NCBI GenBank assembly: GCA_948567375.1
Contig: OX419757.1
Location: 10,540,001-10,604,000 of the forward strand
Length of the DNA: 64,000 bases
Origin: Lunularia cruciata
Lineage: Eukaryota; Streptophyta; Marchantiopsida; Lunulariales; Lunulariaceae
Direction: 5' to 3'
Shown here: positions 12,617 to 22,160 of the stretch, one piece after another
Position numbering within the stretch: the first letter of the stretch is position 1
Layout of the letters: the number at the start of each line of letters is the position of its first letter
The notes under the pieces: model-generated
Database searches by the model: none
Told to the model about the DNA's origin: nothing
The model's input: the letters and a program-made list of their open reading frames with translations, nothing else
Translations under genes and position numbers: made by a program

Positions 12617-12859
12617 CTATAGAAGCACATATATTATAAAGTCCCATACATGTTCATAAGTAAGCACAAGAAGGATGATAGGATCCGAGTTTCCCATCAC
12701 CGACTCCACGAATACCGCCCCAAAATGTACCACCAACCAGCTCCGTAAGCCATCACGGTGCAAAATCTGAAGCCTGATGAGAAAAGGATGCGGGAGTGGC
12801 AGATAGAGATCATGGGACATCTCATGCTCAAACGCTTGCTCTGATGTTCTACCACTCAC
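12617..12859 (-). other. Short open frame conserved between the two R2 copies
   Basis: An 80-codon frame whose middle (LIRLQILHRDGL, then a VVHFGAVFVE-like segment and VWDFIIYVLL) has a counterpart at 62575-62375 in the other R2 copy (LIRLQILHHDDL, VWDLIIYVL). The similarity may just be shared nucleotide ancestry. No domain recognised, and I would not call it a gene. Confidence 0.2.
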
Positions 12860-13130
12860 ACACTACTACAACTCTCACTCCCAATGTCCTCCTCCCCCTC
12901 AAGACTACTTGACTGACACACCCCCTCATCTCTCCACTCGCACTCATCTTTATTCATCAGAGCCCTCAAACATGATAAGATTCTAACCCATGTGGCCAAT
13001 CACATACATGTACATAGATTGCTCATATGGCAGCATCTCATCCGTTGGATCTAATAGGCAACCTACTCCACTATTGTGGAGATACAATTGATAAGTCACT
13101 TTTTTACGGGCTACACAAACCACAACACAA

Positions 13131-13990
13131 CAACGGAGATTAGGATGCAAATGCAAGACCATTCATTGTTTCTTCTTTGTCATCAACAAGTTTAACCTTA
13201 GACAAAAGTATGTTACAAATGGTATAAAGTATTGAGGTGGCATATTTGTCCTCCAATTGACAAGCATTTTGCCCAATTCACCTTCTCTCTTATGAACATT
13301 TGGTGGAAGAAGACCGCTTGATATATCATTACATACATAGTTCACTCAGACTTGAACAGTGCTATCATTGCTCCAAAATTGCTTTGCTTTATTGGGTCCC
13401 AATAGGTATCTACCTTGTAACTATTGTTGGTGCCTCAAGCAAAGAAATAATTTCTCATATCTACGGTCTCTTCCAAAGCCTCACACTTTTGATAGAAGGT
13501 AACTCCATCTACATCTCCTGCTTCTTTCTCTAGGACTAACTTCCAATTAGACTTTGTCCATCAAGCTGGATTTCCTCTCTTCCCCACTACTTCAAGGCCA
13601 TCCTCACAATTGCTAGCAGCTATCTCTACCATGAAACCTGGAAAACTCAAGTTCCAATTCCAGGCCAGAAATGTAATGGGAAGTCTACTTAGGGCCTTGA
13701 TTTGTGCCACTACATATAATCTACAAATTGAAGGACTCCTTATTGCAAGTGAGGAGCTCTTCTTACCATCTTTCTTGGCTGTTATGTGCTCACGGGTTGT
13801 TTGGCATTGGAAAATATCCCCTCTCCTAGATGCATGATTCTAACCACCTTTGGACTTTGGAGAATTAAACTCTTGTTTGGCTTCATGACTTTTATTCCTT
13901 CAGGATACTCAAAGGAACAAGATATCTTCTTGGCATTTCCAATCTCCCTTGGTGAAGTCTTCATTTAAAGTGCTCTATGATGCAGTCATT
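13131..13990 (-). pseudogene. LTR-encoded protein of element F, N-terminal part
   Basis: Minus strand, upstream part of the gene continued at 5504-3760. The piece at 13345-13163 (NWRTNMPPQYFIPFVTYF) corresponds to NLWDKLPPHYIVPFATHF of copies A and B. The Trp-motif region is recognisable at about 13680-13620 as an LELEFSRFHG-like stretch. The gene breaks at 13136 after HPNLR, exactly where R2 entered. Heavily mutated. Confidence 0.5.
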
Positions 13991-14355
13991 TTTCAATTGA
14001 TTTCGAAATTGACTCACACCACTTTTGTGTGTTTATTTCTTGTCACTCTCAAAGCATTTGTCTCACAACTCAATTGCTTCTTTAATTGTTCCTTCTTGAC
14101 TGGCCTGCCTTAAAGAAAATTTGTTACAAATTCTTTGGATCAGATTGAGCCTCCAGATACAAAGATGCCCTTCTTTGGGTCTACCACTCTGTAAGTCTCA
14201 TCCGAGTACTTCTTTCCCTGACCTAAAGTTGACTTCTTTGGGTCTACTCTAAACACACACAATTCCATTTTTTTTCTTCTTCACTTGGCTGCAATTTGGT
14301 TTCCATAATACACCTCTTTAAAAGTTGTAAAAATAAAAAATGTGGGTCCTGCACA
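13991..14355 (-). repeat. 5' end of F's LTR, no gene
   Basis: Holds the family's 5' leader, recognisable by repeated CCCAAAG(T/A)AG motifs (for example TTCTTTGGGTCTAC at 14172 and 14232) and the terminal AAAAAATGTGGGTCCTGCACA. The reading frame is not preserved. Confidence 0.5.
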
Positions 14356-14360
14356 TGTGG

Positions 14361-14789
14361 ATTAGGAAGCTCATTGCTCAAGTAGTACCATAGAATCCAA
14401 AAATCTAGACAAAAGTAGCAAAAAGTTTAGTCCTACAAGTTGTGCTTTCTAGGAAGGGTAGAACACAGTTGCAAACACTACATTTTGGAATGACATGGCA
14501 CTTGGAGTTGAATGATTCATCATATTCAAGAGCAATCCCAGCTAGATTTTAGAGTGAAAGTGATTAGTTGATGATTTCTTTGTGATTTATTATGTCATAG
14601 AAGGTGACCCTACACTCTTTTGGGAGTGTTTTTTACCAAAGAGGTTAAAAAGGAGATAATAGAAAAAATTGAGATTTGGTGACAAGTGCATGTTTCACTT
14701 CACTTCTAGGCATTTCCAAAAAATATCCTTATTGGAATGAACTGTTCTTATTTACTATACTACAAGTAATTTGACAATGAGCTATCACA
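14361..14789 (+). repeat. 3' tail of the 5' LTR of element G1
   Basis: Diverged version of the family's R/U5 end: CACTCTTTTGGGAGTG at about 14613 followed by TACCAAAGAGGTTAAA parallels the CTCTCTTTTGGGTGTG and CTACCTGAGAGACTAAA of the other copies. It ends GCTATCACA at 14789 before the primer site. Its upstream part is cut off by LTR F at 14355. Confidence 0.5.
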
Positions 14790-14812
14790 TATGTTTTGGG
14801 ACCGCTGCCAGA
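14790..14812 (+). promoter_or_regulatory. Primer-binding site of element G1
   Basis: TATGTTTTGGGACCGCTGCC follows an LTR end (TATCACA). It is close to the TTTTGGCGCCGTTGCC-type sequence seen at this position in many plant Ty3/gypsy elements and leads straight into gag. Confidence 0.6.
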
Positions 14813-14855
14813 GATACACTCCTTGGAGTGCCCAAAAGTGAAGTTGTGCAAAGAC

Positions 14856-17131
14856 AATGAATGTTGTCCAAGGACCTAGGAGCTATTCAAACACCTTGTG
14901 AATTGAGAGCAATAAAGAGAAACCAAGGATGTGCTATCAAGAGATGTCTAATCAACAAGAGAAAAGCTCAAGAAGGGTCTCATTCTCTTGAGAGAAAAAT
15001 AGTTTTGGAAGATGAATTACCCCGACAAGTGGTAAACTTGTAGGAGAGTGACATCTTCCTCATAGACTTGACTAATCCACCAATTTTTGGAGGAGTGCAC
15101 TTGTCTATTCTTCTATAGGATACCAAGGAAGGTTCTTGCTTACAAACCATGGAGAGTGCCATTCAAGGACAAGCTGAAGGAGAGTACTTGAAGTACTTCT
15201 TGCCAGAGAGCACTTAAAGTGCACAATAAAAGGAGTATAAACACTTTTGCTTCTCCAATCTCTCTTTGATAAAGATGTAGATTTTAAAGTTCCCCTAGAA
15301 ATCACACTTACTATTGATCAAAGCAAGCACCAAGATTGCATCAGTTTGGATGTGTTGTCTTCCTTGACAGAAGATAGTGATGGATTTTTTGCTAGTGCAC
15401 CAGATTGGGACTTATCCTTTTATTCACCGATAAGTTTGCATCTTGCTTTTGATCATATCCTTAATCACAACCCTATGGCAAACCATGCCCCCTTCACAAG
15501 GCAGAACTATAAGAAGTTCAAAGGCAAAGATGAAGATGGGGATCCCGACACCTTCATGAAGGAGTTTGAGTACATCTCTATAGCCAATAGAGAAGATATG
15601 GTAGATGATCTACTTTGGATATTTCCAAATCTTTTGAGTAAGGAGGCAAGGAATTGGTACACTCATGTGCGCCAAGATCCTATCAATGTTGATTATTGGC
15701 CAGCACTCAAGTGCCAATCTTTGAAGCATTCTAGGGAATTGGACTATGAAGCAAATCTGTTTGCTACTCTCAATAACCTAGAAAGGAGGAAAAATAGGAA
15801 GTTGCAAGATTATATGGTGAGGTTCCAAAGTTTGTTAAACCAAGTGCCAAGAAGAGGAGTGACTATAGGGTACTTGAATTCACAGGCAGTAGCTTGGTCC
15901 CTAGGCGGACTTCCAATTGACTTGTGAGTCTTTGCCAAGGAACAAGATCATGATACACCACACTGAGTGCTCAAGTCAATCAAGTTGTATAAATCTTCTT
16001 TGATGAACTCCTCAAGTAATCTATGCCAAGCAACTTGTCAGTTTGTCCTCATAGTCATCTAGTACATCTTCATCTTCAGAATCTTCCTCAAAGGAGGAAG
16101 AGAAGGAGAGGCACAAAGAGAAACAAGGCATTTGATGGCCCAAGGTGCAATCCAACTCAAAGAAACCTGCATAGCTAGGTTCAAATCTAGAAGACTTAAT
16201 CAAAGTGTTTGTTGACTTCAAGCTTTAGATAGTTGGTTCAAGAGAATGACAAAAGGTCCCTTCATATGCTTGACCAAATGTGTGGTTCATGCAAGAAGTT
16301 TGGATTAGCATTAGCTTCTTGCTATAGATTAGCCATTTACAAATATGTACCACTAGAGAATGATGCTATTGGGCAACAAAGAAGGATTTCATCTCTTAAG
16401 TAGAATCCGCCCCCTAGAGTGTGCTATAATTGTAGAGGCACTAGTCATTGGGTATCCAATTGTCCAAAACCTAGAGGATTGACCCCCTATAACTTGTTGT
16501 GTGTGAATTGTGGGGGCTCTAGGGCATCCAAGGTCCATCTGCCCTTATCTTCTAGTTCTGAGGCAGCGAATAGAGTGTGTACCTTACCCTCTACCACCTA
16601 TAGGAGATACCACAGTCAACTATATGCCATTAGAGGAACATGAAGGAGACCGTTTGCCCAATTTAGAAGTCAATTGGATGCATATTGGATCAAAGAAGAA
16701 GAAGGTGAGTACCATGTCAACATCAGAATTGTGGAACTCTCCTTGACTAGATAAATTGCACAAAGATGAGAATCAGGAATTCTCCAAGAAAGAACTCAAA
16801 CTATTGGAAAAGGTCAAGTGGAGTAAGGGAAAGCAACAAATGCACAACAAAATGCTTCCTACCAAATGATGGTGCTTCCATTCCAAGTGCAAATGCTATA
16901 GAGGAAAGCACTCTAAGTACTACAACCACCGGCAATTTGCCCAACTTTCTAGCCAATATTTGTCAAAAAGTGTAGTATCTTTTGCAAGAAGAGATCCATG
17001 TCTTGCAAGAAAAAGCCAAAACCAAAGCAAAGAAGCACAAGCAACCACCAACAACAATGCTACTACAAAAAGAGAGTGTTTGCCCAAATTGAGGCTAACA
17101 AATCAAGCCTGAAGAGTGACATAGTCAATGG
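14856..17131 (+). pseudogene. Ty3/gypsy gag with zinc knuckles (element G1)
   Basis: Capsid/nucleocapsid gene of the oldest plus-strand element. The longest open part, 15247-15927 (226 codons), contains the retrotransposon gag pattern: NWYTHV at 15652, a Trp/Leu segment, then KLQDYMVRFQSLLNQVP at about 15800. Two zinc knuckles follow: CYNCRGTSHWVSNC at about 16422-16463, and a second that needs a frameshift (CVNCG then ALGHPRSIC, about 16500-16545). The frame is broken by a shift near 15230, a stop at 15925 and others. At 17131 it is interrupted by the methyltransferase element; joining 17131 to 27721 restores an open frame (...SDIVNGVIKKKEV). Confidence 0.75.
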
Positions 17132-17135
17132 TGTG

Positions 17136-17803
17136 TGTCATGCATATATACATTGCTACATAACATACATCGCTGTCAATATCATACACTATAGAAGCAC
17201 AACTCACACATAAGTCATACATAGACTCTAAAGTGCAACAATAATCAGATTGTTTACCACTCTCAACTCAACTCAACTCAACTCAGATCAGTACTTAATC
17301 TGTCACTCTATAAACTGCCAACAACTAGGCATTGATTATAGTGAAGCCACACCCACTCTAGCTAAGAGAATTTAGTTGACACTCACCGGCCTCTGTCCAC
17401 CATAGCAAGGAACTCAAAGGCTCAACATCAAAAAAGTGAGCTATCTGGAGCTGCACTTTGAAAGTATACCCCCTAGGCTTGAGCTAGGTTTGAACCCTAA
17501 CAGTCCCGCTGATGGCACACTCAACGGTGCAAATGGTGCAAAGTGATGATGGGCCCCACCGTGAAGTCAGTACCCAAACACAAAATCTGACCGTCAGAAA
17601 GTAATCTTTGAGAAATTGCTGAAATAACTCTCTAACTACTATCACTAGAACTCCAATGTCTGAGCATCTAGATGTGACACTACAAATGGAATGATAGTTG
17701 TAGTGCGTATATGCATCACTACACAACATACATTGCTATCAACATCATACACTATAGAAGCACAACTCACACATAAGTCATACATAGACTCTAAAGTGAC
17801 ACA
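17136..17803 (-). repeat. 3' LTR of the methyltransferase element, rearranged
   Basis: 17231-17695 matches 27270-27720 of the 5' LTR. It is preceded by a 95-bp segment (17136-17230) that is repeated as 17700-17803 on its other side (shared CACATAAGTCATACATAGAC). The polypurine tract lies just beyond 17803. The 5' LTR instead has about 600 bp of different sequence (26661-27265) where the left segment should be, so the two LTRs are not simple copies of each other. I place the outer edge at 17136 (TGTCATGC) from the target duplication. Confidence 0.55.
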
Positions 17804-17806
17804 ATT

Positions 17807-17815
17807 GCCCCCCTA
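17807..17815 (-). promoter_or_regulatory. Polypurine tract
   Basis: The minus strand reads TAGGGGGGC just before a TGTGTCAC start at 17803, the expected place for plus-strand priming at the 3' LTR. Short but well positioned. Confidence 0.5.
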
Positions 17816-17972
17816 GCTAGCGGTTAGGTCCCTCTAACTCCAAATAGCCATCTACTATAAGTATATGGAATACCCTATAATGGGCAAAGATCAGGAGGCC
17901 GGGTGCTATGGTGCCCCATTGTAAGTTGCTTTTCTGCAATCTATACCATATAAAGAATGAACTAGCTATACG

Positions 17973-18359
17973 TCAAGTACATCTAGGACATAACCATTGT
18001 CCTTGAGGAACCACCATGAGGGGAGGAGTCATGCATACCATAGGCCATCCTCTCAAATAGCTATCACACACTAACATAGTAGCAGCTCCACTAGAAGAGC
18101 CACATAACGTACACCTCAAGCCTGCATGTACAGGTGCCAAGCTTGGGTCCATAGTACCATCAATGTTTGGGAGGTGGCATGGCGGACAATTGTGCACAGG
18201 ATCCTTCCAAACAACACCATCACATCCTTCTAACACAAGGACTCCAAATGGCAAAACCTCACGCACTCTCAAGATAGTGCAGCTTGTCAAAACATCAAGT
18301 GTCATAAGTGTTGTCTGCTGTAGATATACATAGTCTCTTGGATGAAATCGACATATCAA
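17973..18359 (-). pseudogene. PHD-type zinc finger domain at the C-terminus of Pol
   Basis: 128 open codons at the end of the methyltransferase element's Pol. The first 60 residues resemble the post-integrase beta-rich module (FHPRDYVYLQQ), followed by a conserved-looking NCPPCHLPNIDGT stretch and a PHD-type finger at residues 83-127: C83-x2-C86, C98-D99, W105, C109, then PPL, W122, C124-x2-C127. Two of the eight expected zinc ligands are changed: the fourth Cys is Tyr101 and the His is Pro106. PHD fingers commonly read histone H3 tails; in this position one would replace the chromodomain used by other gypsy elements to target chromatin. That role is inference. Confidence 0.65.
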
Positions 18360-18501
18360 GGGTCTATAACCTCCTCCTCAAATGGTAGCATAGCGTAAAG
18401 TATCTCTATGCTGAGCAATCGCCAAGTTCTCAAAAGCCATTGGCATCACTCTCCAAAGGATCTTTGCCTGTTGAGAACATGCACTCATCCATACATCAAG
18501 G

Positions 18502-19640
18502 TCATCCAAGTCCAAAACTATAGTAGCATCTTGACAAATAGCTGCAGGTGAATCTAGATCTCATCCATAGAGTAGAAAGTATGGAGAGAAGGATGCTAAG
18601 GAGGCTGGCCGGCTGAACCAATAGCACATGGCCAACCAAGGTAACTGGAGATCCCAATCTCCCAAGTGGCCTCGCTACAAACCATACTTTCGCAATCCTC
18701 TCTTCATTGTACTGAACCACTCTCTCTGCTAAGCCATCTGCCTCAAGGTGATCTTGGGAGGTAGTACGGTGATCAATCAAAGCCTTGTCACACAAGACCT
18801 GAAACTCCTCCAAGAACTCTATACCCTGATCAATCAAAACCTCAATTGGTGCACCAAAATGATTAAGAACTTGATCCAGGAACAAGTAAGTTGTGCCTTC
18901 ACTACACTTGTCAGGAAGTGCCACCAACTCAATCCACTTGGAGAAGTGCTCCACCATCACATACCAATGATGTCTCACAATTAGTGGTAAAGGTCTGGTG
19001 AAGTCCAAACTCCAATTGTAACCCAATTGCATGATAGGTAATGGGTGTAACTGTGGCGTAGGAGCATTGAATGATGCTCTAACTCGGTCACTAACCATAC
19101 ATCTGGCAAAATTGTTGTACCATGGCCTGCATACTGCGCCCCCAATAATGGCTCTGGAGTAAGCTATATGTATGCTTTACTCCAAAATGTCCTAGATCCT
19201 CATGAGCATGACGGACCAACTATGGTCTCTGAGATGGAAGTGGTACTACTCGCACTCCGCCATCCTCTTATACACACAAAAGGTGTCTGCCCTCCAATCT
19301 GAATTGTCTGGCTTGCTGAAGGACACGGTCTCTCTCCTTGGCCCCAGCTATGCCACCCACAACACCAATCCAAAGATAGTCCATCACTAAGACATCATCA
19401 TGAATGTCTCGCTGAACTGTACCAATATCTTCACTCTCTAGATATGTGACCTCAATAACTCCTCCTGTATGCATTGAGAGAGATACCACGAAATCCTCAG
19501 AAAATATACATAGAAAGGTAGATGCATGCCAACTTGGCACCATCTCCTCATCTATCTCACCATGCCAATGTGCTCCGGTCTGATCTTGCTGGCTGGGACA
19601 TGGGTTTCTACTCAATCCATCTGCATCATGGTTCATTGCT
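18502..19640 (-). pseudogene. Integrase
   Basis: Integrase of the methyltransferase element; it would cut and join element DNA into the genome. The core open piece 19098-18502 carries the DD35E triad: D32 (WSLDF), D90 (VLIDQG), E125 (DGLAERV), spacing 35 between the last two. The N-terminal HHCC zinc region lies just upstream (about 19270-19100: HAHEDLGHF, then a QQFC segment) in broken frames. The frame slips after about residue 145. Upstream 19636-19268 is the RNase H-integrase linker, with a DGLSRNP motif at its start. The finger domain follows downstream. Confidence 0.75.
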
Positions 19641-20740
19641 CCAGGTATGTGAACAATTGTGAAATCATACTCCTATAAAATCAAAGCCCATCATGCAAGC
19701 TTCTCTGAAAGCTTGTCGGACTCCATCAACCCCTTTAGTGGCTGATGATCAATGATGAGAGTGAAGGGGTTACCATATAGGTAACATAAAAAATGTGCTA
19801 CTGCCCAAACTACTGCCAAGCTGTAATACTCCGAGGACAAGAGAAGAGAGAAAACACAAATTGCACACTCAAACATTCGATGCCCCAAGGGAGCACCTTC
19901 TCTTTATTATATAGACAAAGAGGATCTCCTCCAAGGAATCTCCACCATAGGATTAGGGATATAGATAGGTGACATGTCAGCAAGCTCCACCCTTGGATAA
20001 CTTACTTGGATGGGTGACCTGTCTGGTCTAGGTCCTATCTGGTTGGTCAAACAAGCTTTGACTAGAGGGAATCTTTTAGGGAATCTTCCTGTAGGAATCT
20101 CAGAATCATGTGAGTAAGGTACCATTGGAAAGCTCTTGACGAGACAAACCAAGGAGGAAGGAAGGCCAACCTTTCCTCTATTGGGGGGGGGAATCTGCAC
20201 ATTTTCGAGGACTAATTCATCCGTTTAGGCCTTTGAAATTGCCTTCAAAGATTTCAGGCATATTTTGGTTCCTACTCTATTAGTAGAAGTCCCCTTTTGG
20301 TGATACCTCTTTCTGATCTGTTTAGTCCATCATGTGTAACATCATTCCAGATGTTACCAAACCAATTCTCACCTTTAAATCATATGTCTAGCTATTGGTT
20401 CTAAGGTTCTCAAGTCTATTTTGGTTTCTACCCTATTAGTAGAAGTACTCTTTTGGTGATACTTCTATCTGATCTATTTTGACCATCATGTATAATATCA
20501 TTCTAGATGTTACCAAACAAAATTTCACATCTAGATCATATGGCTAACCCTTGGTATTACACAAGCACTCTCCCTCATATGAACTATACTTTGCCTCCGC
20601 TGAATTGTTGGAGCGACTAGCATAGGCAACCACAAACTCCTTCCCCTCATCATCATGTTTGGTGAGCACCGCTCCAAGCCCCAACATATTCCAATCAATA
20701 TGAACCTGAAATGGTCACCCTCTGATCAGTCTCCTAAAAA
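19641..20740 (-). pseudogene. RNase H domain, split by a 740-bp LTR
   Basis: Minus-strand RNase H. The upstream half (20740-20567) ends in SAEAKYSSYEGECL; the downstream half (19816-19650) resumes AVVWAVAHFLCYLYGNPF and continues ITDHQPLK-like (IIDHQPLKGLMESDKL). Deleting 19822-20561 plus one CAAGC restores the continuous stretch GECLAVVWAVAHF. The enzyme would degrade the RNA strand during reverse transcription. Stops occur after residue LSEKLA and elsewhere. Confidence 0.75.
19822..20561. mobile_element. 740-bp solo LTR or short LTR element
   Basis: Flanked by a perfect CAAGC duplication (19817-19821, 20562-20566) and ending in the inverted termini TGTAATAC and GTATTACA. It interrupts RNase H cleanly. 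It contains a tandem duplication of about 145 bp (20250-20395 and 20400-20540, both with CTATTAGTAGAAGT and GATGTTACCAAAC), a G-run at 20184 and a TATATAG string at about 19907. No coding domain. A diverged relative in opposite orientation is at 47545-48075. Confidence 0.85.
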
Positions 20741-21700
20741 TAGGAGCAGATGTCAACCTCTCCTTGAGCTCCACAAAAGCTCTCTTGTGCTCATCTCCCC
20801 AACACCACTCTTGTGTAAGCTTGGTCAGCTTTGTCAAGGCCTTGGCAATGTCACTAAATCCTCTAACATAGCGGAAATAGAAGTTTGCCAACCCAAGGAA
20901 TGCTCGCACTCTGCTCACATCCTTAGGCCAAGGAATACATGCAATAGCCTCCACCTTGGTCTGCTGAACACCAAGTCCTCCGGGGTAGATAGTGTGAGCC
21001 AAATACTCAACCTGCTCGTGGAAGAACCTACACTTCCCAGGATGTAATTTGAGTCCATGAGATCTCAACCTCTCAAACACCTCCAACAATTGTCTCTCAT
21101 GCTCCTCCACAGTAGTGCTATAGACCAAAATGTCATCAATATAACACCGAGCAAAATCCAATCCAGCTAAGATCCTATCCATGACCCTCTAGAACTTAGC
21201 AGGGCGTTCTTCAACCCAAACGGTAAAACCTCCACTAATATAACACATCCTTGTTGTGATGATCAATAGCCCATAATGTTGTCTTGGACTTATTGTCCTC
21301 CTTGATTGGCAACTGATGGTATCCCGCTCAAAGATCTAAAGTACTAAAGAGCTTTGCATGCCCAATCGCATCAAAAATCTCCTCCGTTGTAGGCATGGCA
21401 TACCAATCGGCCCTAGTCTGTCAGTTGATAGGACGGTAATCTCCACACATCCGCCTATTTGTGTAATTGCCATGCATATCCTTCTTGGTTGGCATCACTA
21501 TCACTGATGCATACTCTCCATGTGAAATCTCCACCAAACTAGCCTCAAAAAGGTCACTACTCTGGCTCTAAATCAATGTCCTCTCCATATCACTATATCA
21601 ATAAGGATGTTGGAAAACTGGTGTATCACTAGTCAGCTCAATTCATATACCAAGTCCCTTTAGAGCACCCAAATCTTTCATACTGAAGGCAAAACAACTC
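20715..21700 (-). pseudogene. Reverse transcriptase
   Basis: Ty3/gypsy RT of the methyltransferase element, copying element RNA to DNA. 21182-20715 (155 open codons) carries the catalytic FARCYIDDILVYS (YxDD box, Asp pair intact), then LRSHGLKLHPGKCRF, LAHTIYPGGL, and the LGLANFYFRYVRGFS connection to RNase H. Upstream, 21700-21200 in other frames, come DRRPINxQTRADWYA-like, FDAIGHAKLFSTLDL and AGYHQLPI boxes. At least one frameshift near 21190 and several stops separate the halves. Confidence 0.8.
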
Positions 21701-22160
21701 GTGTGGCTCCTCAAGAACCTCCAAACCCTCCGTCTTTCCTCTCCAGTAAGCTTGGGTCCAAGGTTTGGCTCCCAAGTATCCTCTGTAACTGTCGTAGGAG
21801 TGGAAGACATATTGACAGGCTGCTACACTAGGCTCTTGGGAGCAATAGTTTCATGGCCCCAACCACTTGAGGTCCCAACCTCTGTGTGAAAAACTCCCTC
21901 CACTTTGGCTACAAGCTCCACATGTCCTCTAGCTGCATCCCAAGTGGACCAAGGGTGTAATCCAAGTAGCCCACGCTCACCTGGATGGACTCCAAGTAGA
22001 CCACTCTCCCTAGTAGCTATTGGTTGTGTCCCAAGAATACCATGTCCACTTAGTCCATTGCCCCCAGCATGTGCCTGAATCGTCTTGATAGGCACATGGC
22101 TCACAAGTGTCCGAGTGGTGATGCCTATCAAGCGCATCCTACGCTGCTCTGCCAAGCCAA
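21701..22160 (-). pseudogene. Linker between methyltransferase and reverse transcriptase
   Basis: Continues the open stretch 22209-21823 after methyltransferase motif X. It holds a Gly/His/Pro-rich low-complexity segment (about 22080-21930: repeated LLGVHPGE-like units) and then a short conserved stretch before RT (WRFLRSHTSCFAFSMKDL near 21720-21670), like the pre-RT region of gypsy Pol where a polyprotein would be cleaved. No catalytic domain is visible. Confidence 0.5.

Larger units (their letters stand above)
5505..13130. mobile_element. Repeat R2, copy 1, interrupted by element A
   Basis: Removing element A and one ACTAC (5596-10996) leaves about 2.2 kb that matches 60690-62883 along its length. 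Shared landmarks are TTGTACTTT at the left, AGGTGCCTAGCT, TATTCTTGCTAT, GGCAACCTAACCTGT, CTCACTCCCAATGTCCTCCT and CACAAACCACA at the right. It splits the LTR gene of element F. Candidate target duplication: CGACGG (5499-5504) and CAACGG (13131-13136). I find no LTR pair and no recognisable coding domain, so its class is unknown. A TGGTAGAACATCAGAGC string on the minus strand near 12855 resembles a tRNA primer site but is not convincing. Confidence 0.6.
2976..14355 (-). repeat. Long LTR of element F, interrupted by R2 and element A
   Basis: Minus-strand LTR of the same family as A, B, C, D, E and H. Its 5' end is at 14355 (minus strand TGTGCAGGACCCACATTTTT, compare TGTGGTGCCCACATTTTTT in B) and its 3' end at 2976, next to the primer site. 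Without the insertions (5505-13130) it is about 3.75 kb, matching intact relatives. The left half holds the R/U5-like tail at 2976-3720, the mirror of 8325-9087. The partner LTR lies outside the window. Confidence 0.7.

Noticed and set aside
12840-12860. TGGTAGAACATCAGAGC as a tRNA-Met primer site of R2
   Set aside because: Contains an extra five bases relative to TGGTATCAGAGC, is not kept in copy 2, and no LTR pair flanks it.
17127-17131. AATGG as the target duplication of the methyltransferase element (17127-17131 and 27709-27713)
   Set aside because: All three LTR copies end in CTACAAATGG, so AATGG belongs to the LTR; and TGTG/TGTGA restores the host reading frame while AATGG does not.
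17973-18359. Chromodomain at the Pol C-terminus
   Set aside because: No aromatic-cage pattern; the Cys-pair spacing fits a PHD-type finger instead.
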